From: Bacteroidales bacterium
GTDB taxonomy: Bacteria; Bacteroidota; Bacteroidia; Bacteroidales; VadinHA17
DNA: 5,806 nt
Reading direction: 5' to 3'
Assembly: GCA_003155705.1 (NCBI GenBank)
Contig: PMEC01000124.1
Span: 1 to 5,806, forward strand
Below are positions 1 to 5,806 of this stretch, one piece after another (positions within the stretch are counted from its first letter, which is position 1; every line of letters begins with the position of its first letter). The notes below the pieces were generated by a model that did not search any database, was not told where the DNA came from, and saw only the letters and a program-made list of their open reading frames with translations. Made by a program: the position numbers and the translations under genes.

Positions 1-1400
1 CAATATCTGACAAAAATTGTGAAACGGCATTCCTAAAGGAATTATTTGAAGTTGGTATGGATGTGATAAGAATCAATTCCGCTCATCTCAATATTGAAGG
101 AGCATTAAAAATAATAAAAAATGCCCGTGAGGTATCTGATAAAATTGCAATTCTTATCGATACTAAAGGACCGGAAATAAGGACAACAATTTGTGATTCT
201 CCCGTTCAATTAAGAAAAGGAACTACGATAAATATTACAGGTGATCCTGATAAGAAGACAGAAAATGGCTCAGTTAATGTAACTTACAAAGCTTTTGCTG
301 AAAATATTCCGCTAGGTTCACTGGTACTTATTGATGACGGAGAGCTAGAACTGAAAGTAACCGGCAGACACGGAAACAGTCTTGAATGTCTGGTTGAAAA
401 TGATGGTCTTCTTGGATCGAGGAAAAGTGTTAATATCCCGGGTGTCAAGATATGTCTGCCATCGTTGACGGAGAAAGACCGTTTGTTTATAAAGATGGCA
501 ATTGAGCAGAATATAGAGTTTATTGCTCATTCATTTGTAAGATCAAAGCAGGATGTACTTGATGTCCAGTCAATTCTGAATGAAGCCGAAAGCGGAATCA
601 AAATAATTGCAAAGATTGAGAACCAGGAAGGCGTAGATAACATCGATGAAATTCTTGAAAATGTTTATGGAATTATGGTAGCTAGAGGAGACCTGGCAAT
701 TGAAATCCCTTATGAAAAAATCCCAGGAATTCAGCGTATAATTATCGGGAAATGTATTCATAAGAGGAAACCGGTCATTGTCGCAACGCAAATGCTTCAT
801 TCAATGATCACTAACCCACGACCTACGAGGGCAGAAGTGAGTGATGTTGCAAATGCCATTTATTCCCAGACCGATGCAATTATGCTAAGCGGAGAAACTG
901 CAAGCGGAAAGTACCCTGTGGAATCTGTAAAGACCATGACGAAAGTGGCAAATGAGGTGGAATTTAACAAGGAAAAATACCTTGAGCTTCCTTCAGCAGA
1001 TTTTGCGGGCGAAATATCTTCTTACCTGGCAAAAGTGGCTGTAAAAACTTCTATCAGGATAGGAGCCAGAGGCATAATAGCAGATACAACCCTTGGAAGA
1101 TCTATCAGGGATATGGCAGCGTACAGAGGCATCAATCTCATTCTGGCACAGTGCTATTCAACTCGTACAATGCGTGAACTGGCTCTCTCTTATGGTGTTT
1201 ATACAAGTTATCAGGAAAGAAAAAAGTCGATTGATGAATTTATCCATATTGCGTTAAAAAACCTTACAGTGGATCACGACCTGCAGGCAGACGATATTGT
1301 TGTTGTGCTGGCCGGGAACTTCTCGGGCGGATCAGGATTTTCATTTATTGAAGTCGGGTCAGTTAATTATCTGAAAGATCGTGTAAACATTATTGAATAA
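1..1400 (+). CDS. pyk: Pyruvate kinase, 5' end cut by the window edge
   Basis: Cytoplasmic glycolytic enzyme that transfers phosphate from phosphoenolpyruvate to ADP, giving pyruvate and ATP. The reading frame is open from the window edge: 18 further codons (from base 3, beginning ISDKNCETAF) precede the ATG at 57 and match the usual N-terminus, so that ATG is internal and probably only 5-15 codons are missing. Numbering from the ATG at 57, visible landmarks are DTKGPEIRT (35-43), a B domain at roughly 45-130, and the active-site signature IKIIAKIENQEGV (181-193) with catalytic Lys186 and metal ligand Glu188. Next come VARGD with metal ligand Asp212, ATQML with Thr244, and PTRAEVSDVANA. The C-terminal domain (about 320-447) includes GRSIRDMAAYRG and a closing GNFSGGSGFSF motif. 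All core catalytic residues are present. Glu40 in KGPEIR is the form found in K+-dependent enzymes, but the usual NFSH motif reads NSAH. The stop is TAA at 1398-1400. The family identification is essentially certain. Confidence 0.97.
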   Translation, partial: ISDKNCETAFLKELFEVGMDVIRINSAHLNIEGALKIIKNAREVSDKIAILIDTKGPEIRTTICDSPVQLRKGTTINITGDPDKKTENGSVNVTYKAFAENIPLGSLVLIDDGELELKVTGRHGNSLECLVENDGLLGSRKSVNIPGVKICLPSLTEKDRLFIKMAIEQNIEFIAHSFVRSKQDVLDVQSILNEAESGIKIIAKIENQEGVDNIDEILENVYGIMVARGDLAIEIPYEKIPGIQRIIIGKCIHKRKPVIVATQMLHSMITNPRPTRAEVSDVANAIYSQTDAIMLSGETASGKYPVESVKTMTKVANEVEFNKEKYLELPSADFAGEISSYLAKVAVKTSIRIGARGIIADTTLGRSIRDMAAYRGINLILAQCYSTRTMRELALSYGVYTSYQERKKSIDEFIHIALKNLTVDHDLQADDIVVVLAGNFSGGSGFSFIEVGSVNYLKDRVNIIE

Positions 1401-1453
1401 GAATCTTTCTGGTCTGATTTTTGTGGGTATTTACTGGTAATCAACCATGGGAA

Positions 1454-1936
1454 ATGTTAAAATTTTTTATTCTGTCATTCATTGTTCTTACACACCCGTT
1501 ACATGTATCACTCTTGAGTGTGGAATATTCTGAAAAATCAGATTCTTTTAACGTTTTTCTGAAAATCTATGCTGATGACTTTTTATTGGATTACAGGTTA
1601 CTGACGGGTGATGATTCCACAAGATTTGATTTTATTGCAAAGAAGGAAACAGCTGAACCACTTCTGAGGAAATATCTTAATGAAAAGGTGCAGATTTTTG
1701 CAGAGGGAAAAAAGCTTGATGGCAAACTCTTAACTTTGGAATCATCTGACGGTGAATTGAAAATGAACCTGGTTTTCAACAATAACAAGAAATCTAAAAA
1801 CTATCGGGTTAAGAACCTGATAATGACAGATCTTTATAAAGATCAATCTAACTTATTGATATTCAGGTACGGTGACTATGAAGAGGGCATTAAGCTCACT
1901 GCTGAAAAACAGGAACAGAATTTCATCGTAAAATAA
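1454..1936 (+). CDS. DUF6702-like small exported protein
   Basis: Probable envelope protein of 160 residues with no known activity. A short hydrophobic N-terminus (MLKFFILSFIVLT) leads into HPLHVSLLSVEY, with IYADDF about 20 residues later. That pattern (HP-x-HVS, then a predicted beta strand and an acidic DDF/DDL) is what I know from DUF6702 proteins of Bacteroidota, in which the HP sits near the signal-peptide cleavage site. The C-terminal half also fits: a FAEGKKLDGKLL stretch, then DLYKDQSNLLIFRYGD near 126-141. No catalytic residues or lipobox cysteine are visible; in fact there is no cysteine at all. The frame is also open to a TTG at 1421, which would add 11 residues (WVFTGNQPWE region). 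I prefer the ATG at 1454 because it puts the hydrophobic segment at the very N-terminus, although the GGGAA just before it is too close to act as a normal ribosome site. It lies 53 bases after the pyruvate kinase stop and 13 before the next gene. Family assignment is from memory of the pattern, not from a search. Confidence 0.8.
   Translation: MLKFFILSFIVLTHPLHVSLLSVEYSEKSDSFNVFLKIYADDFLLDYRLLTGDDSTRFDFIAKKETAEPLLRKYLNEKVQIFAEGKKLDGKLLTLESSDGELKMNLVFNNNKKSKNYRVKNLIMTDLYKDQSNLLIFRYGDYEEGIKLTAEKQEQNFIVK
1829..1844. repeat. 16-base perfect palindrome inside the DUF6702-like gene
   Basis: GATCTTTATAAAGATC reads identically on both strands, with no spacer. It lies inside the coding sequence, where it specifies part of the DLYKDQ motif (with both halves using GATC). 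Its position in a codon-constrained conserved motif makes coincidence the likeliest explanation; a protein-binding role is possible but unsupported. Confidence 0.35.
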
Positions 1937-1949
1937 TTGTGAGAAAAAA

Positions 1950-4568
1950 ATGAAGATGATTAAGAAACTCCTGATATTGATTTTTCTTTTTTTCTGGTTC
2001 TTAAACCTTTCTGCTACACATAACAGAGCCGGAGAAATAACTTATGTACAACTTTCTGATCTTACGTACCAGATTAAACTAACCACGTTCACTTATACAC
2101 TTAGTTATGCGGACAGACCTCAGCTTACGGTAGAATGGGGAGATAATACTTCTTCTGTCGCTGACAGAGATTCTATTATTGCCCTGCCTAATTATTACCG
2201 TAAAAATGTGTATATAACCACGCATACGTTCCCCGGCCCCGGTATTTATAAGATTGTTGTTCAGGACCCTAACAGAAATTATGGCGTTAAAAATATTCCA
2301 AATTCAGTTAATGTGGTCTTCGCCTTGCACACAACTCTGATTGTCAATCCGGCTATGGGCCGGGACGCTACTCCGGTTCTTTTAAACCCTCCGTATGATA
2401 AGGCTGCCAAAGGACATATTTTCATTCACAATCCTGCAGCCTATGATCCTGATGGCGATAGCTTATCCTATATGCTAACACCTTGTGAAAGAGAAGATGG
2501 TAAACCCATTGAAGGTTACACATACCCAAAAGCTTCAAATAAATTCTATGTAGATTCTATAAGCGGAGATCTGGTCTGGGATACACCTATTGATACTGGT
2601 AAATATAATGTGGCGATGGAGATACAGGAATGGAGAAACGGCAAAAAAATAGGAGTTGTGGAGAGAGACATGCAGATAGAGGTTTATAATACAAAAAACA
2701 ATCCACCAGTAATCGGACCCCTCAAAGACCTGTGCGTTCAGGCAGGAGATACTGTCAATTTTTTAATTACTGGTACCGATAAGGATAAAGATAATATACT
2801 TTTAAAGGCAACCTCGGGTATCTTCAGCTTTACAGACTGCATCCCTCAATTTATTAAAGTCAGCGCGATTCCGGGAAGTTCAGTATCAAGATTCAGATGG
2901 ATCCCATGTCATAAAGTTGTCAGAAATCAGCCCTACGATGTAATAATTAAAGCGGAAGATGATAATGCTGATTTGAAGCTGTTCGACATTAAACATTTTA
3001 AAATTAAAGTTCTGGGTCCTCCACCATCTATTACATCGGCTGCTCCGGAAGGAAAATTCATCAGGATTAACTGGAAGAATTATGGTACGACTTTCATAGC
3101 TGGCTTCAGTATTTACAGGAGGGAGGGTGCAACTTCATTTAAACCTGATTCCTGTACATCCAGCCTTCCCGTTTCGACCGGATTTGTAAAGATCGGTTAT
3201 ATTTCAGGAAGTTCATCTGTTACTTATATTGATACGGACAATGGTCAGGGTCTGCAGTATGGAAAAGAATACGCTTACAGGATAGTGGCTGTATATCCGA
3301 ATGGAACTGAGAGCAAAGCATCGAATGAGATTATATCCATGCTGGTTTCAGGTTTCCCCGTGATCAGAAATGTAAGTGTAAGAAATACCGATCCGGTTAA
3401 TGGTTCTATTTACCTGGCCTGGCAAAAGCCTAACAGACTTGATACTATTCCAAACGCCTATGGTCCATATGAATACATGATCTATCGTGCAGAGGGGGTA
3501 ACTGGTACGAATTATACTTTTATCAAATCAATACCAAGTGTCAATCTTAACGATACGGTTTTTGTAGATACTCTGATAAATACGCAGACAAAGGCCTTTA
3601 TTTATAAAATTGAATTATATAACAACACTGCAGGAAACAGATTCCTGATTGGCGACCCTTCATATGCCTCATCATTATTCATGGAAGTCCTTCCCGGGGA
3701 CCGCAAATCAAAATTTACTTTTCTTAGAAATGTCCCATGGATCAACAGTAAGTACGACATTTTCAGGAAAAATGAAACAACATTGAAGTATGATTCTGTA
3801 GGAACATCCAATTTGCTGACATATATGGATATTGGACTGGAAAACGGGAAACAGTATTGCTATTTTATAAGGTCGACCGGCGCATACCAAAGTCCTGGCC
3901 TTCCCAGGAACCTGATTAATTTTTCAGAATCTGCGTGTTCGACGCCTGTTGACAATGAACCACCATGCATACCTGATTTTAATTTATCATCCCAGTGCGA
4001 CAGCCTTTATAATATGTTAAGATGGAAGGTGTCTGATCCAGGGTGCTTTTCTGATGTGGCAGGCTACAAAATATATTATAAACTTCCAGGTGCCGGGGAC
4101 CTTTCCATTCTAGCCACCATCGTTGACAAGAATGTCTTTTCTTACAAACATTTTACTGGCGATGTAATTGCCGGTTGTTATTCTATTTCAGCATATGATT
4201 TAGCAGGAAATGAGAGTGCCAAATCAGCTATGATGTGTGTTGATTCATGCAACTTTTATGAAATTCCCAATGTATTCACCCCGAATGGAGATAATATCAA
4301 CGACAGACTGGTTGCAAAAACGTCCGGGCTCGTTGAAAAAATTGATTTTAAGTTATTTAACAGGAATGGGCTGATGCTATTCCGGGCAAGCGATCCGAAG
4401 ATTGACTGGGATGGAACTTATAAAGGTAATGTCGTATCTCCCGGAGTATATTTCTACGAATGCGATGTGTGGGAGAGGCGGATTTCAGGTGTTGTGTTAT
4501 TTCACCTCTCAGGTTTTGTTCATGTAATAACTGAAAAAGGAGCCACTAATAAGGAATTGAATAAATAA
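1950..4568 (+). CDS. Large multidomain T9SS type B cargo protein (gliding motility-associated C-terminal domain)
   Basis: Predicted cell-surface or secreted protein of 872 residues. A signal peptide (about 1-22, ending NLSA) is followed by THNRAGEITY, a characteristic mature start in this group. Residues about 25-125 look PKD-like (VEWGDN; THTFPGPGIYKI). Two cadherin/Ig-like modules follow, with acidic loops AYDPDGDSLSY (163-173) and GTDKDKDN (275-282), the second module starting near NPPVIGPL (251). About four fibronectin type III-like modules then span roughly 357-465, 468-580, 582-668 and 672-768, each with an INW/LAW/VPW/LRW strand and an IYR/IFR/IYY strand. The last carries six cysteines (673, 683, 699, 743, 763, 767) and the AYDLAGNES motif. 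Residues 769-860 are the CHU_C/TIGR04131-type sorting domain (NVFTPNGDNIND, WDGTYKGN, SPGVYFYE). No enzyme domain is visible, so an adhesive or structural role is inferred. Met3 (1956) is an alternative start; the leader GAGAAAAAA before 1950 is A-rich. The gene begins 13 bases after the DUF6702-like gene. Confidence 0.92.
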   Translation: MKMIKKLLILIFLFFWFLNLSATHNRAGEITYVQLSDLTYQIKLTTFTYTLSYADRPQLTVEWGDNTSSVADRDSIIALPNYYRKNVYITTHTFPGPGIYKIVVQDPNRNYGVKNIPNSVNVVFALHTTLIVNPAMGRDATPVLLNPPYDKAAKGHIFIHNPAAYDPDGDSLSYMLTPCEREDGKPIEGYTYPKASNKFYVDSISGDLVWDTPIDTGKYNVAMEIQEWRNGKKIGVVERDMQIEVYNTKNNPPVIGPLKDLCVQAGDTVNFLITGTDKDKDNILLKATSGIFSFTDCIPQFIKVSAIPGSSVSRFRWIPCHKVVRNQPYDVIIKAEDDNADLKLFDIKHFKIKVLGPPPSITSAAPEGKFIRINWKNYGTTFIAGFSIYRREGATSFKPDSCTSSLPVSTGFVKIGYISGSSSVTYIDTDNGQGLQYGKEYAYRIVAVYPNGTESKASNEIISMLVSGFPVIRNVSVRNTDPVNGSIYLAWQKPNRLDTIPNAYGPYEYMIYRAEGVTGTNYTFIKSIPSVNLNDTVFVDTLINTQTKAFIYKIELYNNTAGNRFLIGDPSYASSLFMEVLPGDRKSKFTFLRNVPWINSKYDIFRKNETTLKYDSVGTSNLLTYMDIGLENGKQYCYFIRSTGAYQSPGLPRNLINFSESACSTPVDNEPPCIPDFNLSSQCDSLYNMLRWKVSDPGCFSDVAGYKIYYKLPGAGDLSILATIVDKNVFSYKHFTGDVIAGCYSISAYDLAGNESAKSAMMCVDSCNFYEIPNVFTPNGDNINDRLVAKTSGLVEKIDFKLFNRNGLMLFRASDPKIDWDGTYKGNVVSPGVYFYECDVWERRISGVVLFHLSGFVHVITEKGATNKELNK
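4254..4565 (+). other. T9SS type B C-terminal sorting domain of the 872-residue protein
   Basis: Codons 769-872 of the preceding gene. The domain opens with EIPNVFTPNGDNIND and continues through KLFNRNG, WDGTYKGN and SPGVYFYE to a final predicted beta strand, SGFVHVI (854-860). In the known family this domain directs export across the outer membrane by the type IX system. The usual NGDGIND loop reads NGDNIND here. Twelve mostly polar residues (TEKGATNKELNK) extend past the last strand. Assignment rests on motif recognition. Confidence 0.9.
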
Positions 4569-4581
4569 TTTAATTGTATTC

Positions 4582-5787
4582 ATGATGAAGAGATTTTTGG
4601 TTTTGTTGAATTCCTTGGCTTTTGCAGGTCTGATTTTTGCTCAACAACCGGTTGATTACCTTTTAAAGGCAAAAGCATTTATTGAATCAGGGAAAAGCAT
4701 GGAAGCAATATCGCTTCTGTCTGAAGGATTGTTGAAAAACAAGGACTATAGATTTTATATTGAAAGAGCTGAAGCATATATGGCCGGAGGTGATTATAAA
4801 AGTGCAACAGCAGATTTCCAGTCTGCCAATGCATTATCAATATCCTCAGGAGAATATGGACTTGCCAGGATATCGGCATTGAAGGGAGATGCAATTAGTT
4901 CTTTGAGTCATCTTGAGACTAGTATAAACTCACCTTTTAAGAAAAGTGAAAAGATGATTATGTTAGATGCTGCCTTTTCATTAATCGAAAACACACCGGA
5001 TTGGAGACAGTTCTGGAAAAAGGAGAGATATAATACTCCTGAGAAAAAAATATCGGAAATTGAATATTATGTTTCAATCGGAAAAACAGAAGATGCAGGT
5101 ACTGTGCTAAATGAACTAACTGCCGATTACAGTGACGATCCGAATACCCGGTATGCAAAAGCTATGGTAGAACTGTCGCAGGGCAAATATAATGAGAGTA
5201 CCACTATCCTGACAAAGCTTCTGGATGCTGACAAAAAGAACGAAACTTACTTAAGATTGCTGGCAAAAGCCCAGTCAGCATCTGCCAATCCTTCAGGAGC
5301 CTCACAATCTTACAGTGAGCTTATAGATATGGGTATTGCAGATGCTGATTTGTTCATACTGAGGGCAGAATGCTATAATAAAACCGGAGAAACAGAAAAG
5401 GCTATAAAGGATATTACAAGATTTCTTGACCTTTATCCCGAAAATAAAGCAGCATTGAGCTTTGCCGGAAAGATAGAAGCTCAATCCGGCGATAACCTGA
5501 TGGCACTTGATTATTTCTCAAGAAATCTGAAACTTCACCCAAACGATCCTGAATGTTATATTGACAGGGGAAATGCATATTTTGTTTCCAAAACTTGGGA
5601 TTCTGCAATAAATGATTATAGCATGGCACTCGACATTCAACCGGCTAATTCTGATTCCTGGTTTAATAAGGGTATAGCGCTTCTCAATAATGGAAAAACA
5701 GAAGATGCGTGCCACGATTTCAGAACAGCCATGACCCTGGGAAATAAAAAATCTACAGGTTATATAAACAGATTTTGTATAAAATAA
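4582..5787 (+). CDS. Exported tetratricopeptide repeat (TPR) protein
   Basis: Protein of 401 residues with a signal peptide (MMKRFLVLLN then SLAFAGLIFA, likely cleaved before QQPVDY at 21), so it probably acts in the periplasm. The mature part is helical repeats. An N-terminal TPR block covers about 24-118, with AKAFIESGKSMEAISLL and ERAEAYMAGGDYKSATADF. A second block covers about 158-390, with clear units at 188-219, 255-287, 289-321, 323-355 and 357-390; GNAYFVSKTWDSAINDY and NKGIALLNNGKTEDACHDF are textbook TPR A/B helices. Between the blocks, about 119-157 lacks the repeat pattern and carries the aromatic stretch WRQFWKKERY (141-150). TPR proteins usually scaffold protein-protein contacts; the partner here is unknown. 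There is no lipobox cysteine after the signal peptide and no enzymatic domain. It starts 13 bases after the T9SS cargo gene, implying co-expression and possibly a role in its assembly or anchoring (inference). A second ATG at 4585 is an equally plausible start. The stop is TAA at 5785-5787. Confidence 0.9.
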   Translation: MMKRFLVLLNSLAFAGLIFAQQPVDYLLKAKAFIESGKSMEAISLLSEGLLKNKDYRFYIERAEAYMAGGDYKSATADFQSANALSISSGEYGLARISALKGDAISSLSHLETSINSPFKKSEKMIMLDAAFSLIENTPDWRQFWKKERYNTPEKKISEIEYYVSIGKTEDAGTVLNELTADYSDDPNTRYAKAMVELSQGKYNESTTILTKLLDADKKNETYLRLLAKAQSASANPSGASQSYSELIDMGIADADLFILRAECYNKTGETEKAIKDITRFLDLYPENKAALSFAGKIEAQSGDNLMALDYFSRNLKLHPNDPECYIDRGNAYFVSKTWDSAINDYSMALDIQPANSDSWFNKGIALLNNGKTEDACHDFRTAMTLGNKKSTGYINRFCIK

Positions 5788-5806
5788 TCTGCCTCATACC
5801 TCACAC

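Noticed and set aside
345..800. Minus-strand open frames (for example 345-530 and 570-800, and similar ones within the later genes)
   Set aside because: They lie wholly inside well-supported + strand genes, show no recognisable domain, and have the composition expected of shadow frames.
57..1400. Reading the pyruvate kinase as a complete gene starting at the ATG at 57
   Set aside because: The upstream in-frame codons from base 3 (ISDKNCETAF...) encode conserved pyruvate kinase N-terminal sequence, so the ATG at 57 is an internal Met.
1373..1422. Inverted repeat GAAAGAT (1373-1379) / ATCTTTC (1403-1409) around the pyruvate kinase stop, with TTTTT at 1418-1422: possible terminator
   Set aside because: The loop would be 23 bases, the stem is AT-rich and only 7 pairs, and the T run begins about 9 bases after the stem. 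It is too weak to call an intrinsic terminator.
1401..1453. Possible Bacteroidota-type promoter (TTTG with a downstream TAnnTTTG) before the DUF6702-like gene
   Set aside because: A TTTTTG is present near 1418-1423, but the sequence at the expected spacing (around TAATCAAC) does not match TAnnTTTG.
5769..5791. Inverted repeat CAGATT / AATCTG spanning the stop codon of the TPR gene: possible terminator
   Set aside because: Six mostly weak pairs, an 11-base loop and no following T tract; the window ends 15 bases later, so nothing more can be judged.

Overview
The window looks like chromosomal DNA from a member of the Bacteroidota, probably an uncultured or environmental lineage of the Bacteroidales/Cytophagales type. 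Three things point there. The DNA is AT-rich with A-rich rather than strong Shine-Dalgarno leaders. A large secreted protein ends in a gliding-motility-associated C-terminal domain, the type B cargo signal of the type IX secretion system (T9SS), which is found in this phylum. A small exported protein resembles DUF6702, a family also typical of the phylum. I cannot name a genus.

Layout: all four genes are on the + strand and fill almost the whole window. Positions 1-1400 hold a pyruvate kinase whose first few codons lie off the left edge. After a 53-base gap comes a 160-residue DUF6702-like exported protein (1454-1936). Thirteen bases later starts an 872-residue multidomain surface or secreted protein (1950-4568), with a PKD/cadherin-like front half, about four fibronectin type III-like modules and a T9SS sorting domain. 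Another 13 bases later starts a 401-residue exported tetratricopeptide (TPR) protein (4582-5787). The remaining 19 bases hold no gene. There is no gene-free stretch over 300 bases and no tRNA, rRNA, CRISPR array or insertion sequence.

How the genes may work together: genes 2-4 are spaced like an operon and all three carry N-terminal export signals, so they plausibly form a cell-envelope unit. It would contain one protein delivered to the cell surface by T9SS and two that probably stay in the periplasm or at the envelope. The pyruvate kinase is a cytoplasmic glycolytic enzyme. It may simply be the upstream neighbour, either read through into the cluster or separated by a promoter I cannot identify.

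I see no clear case for a previously undescribed system. The points most worth a second look are the active-site variation in the pyruvate kinase, the unassigned secreted three-gene set, and the non-TPR insert in the last gene.
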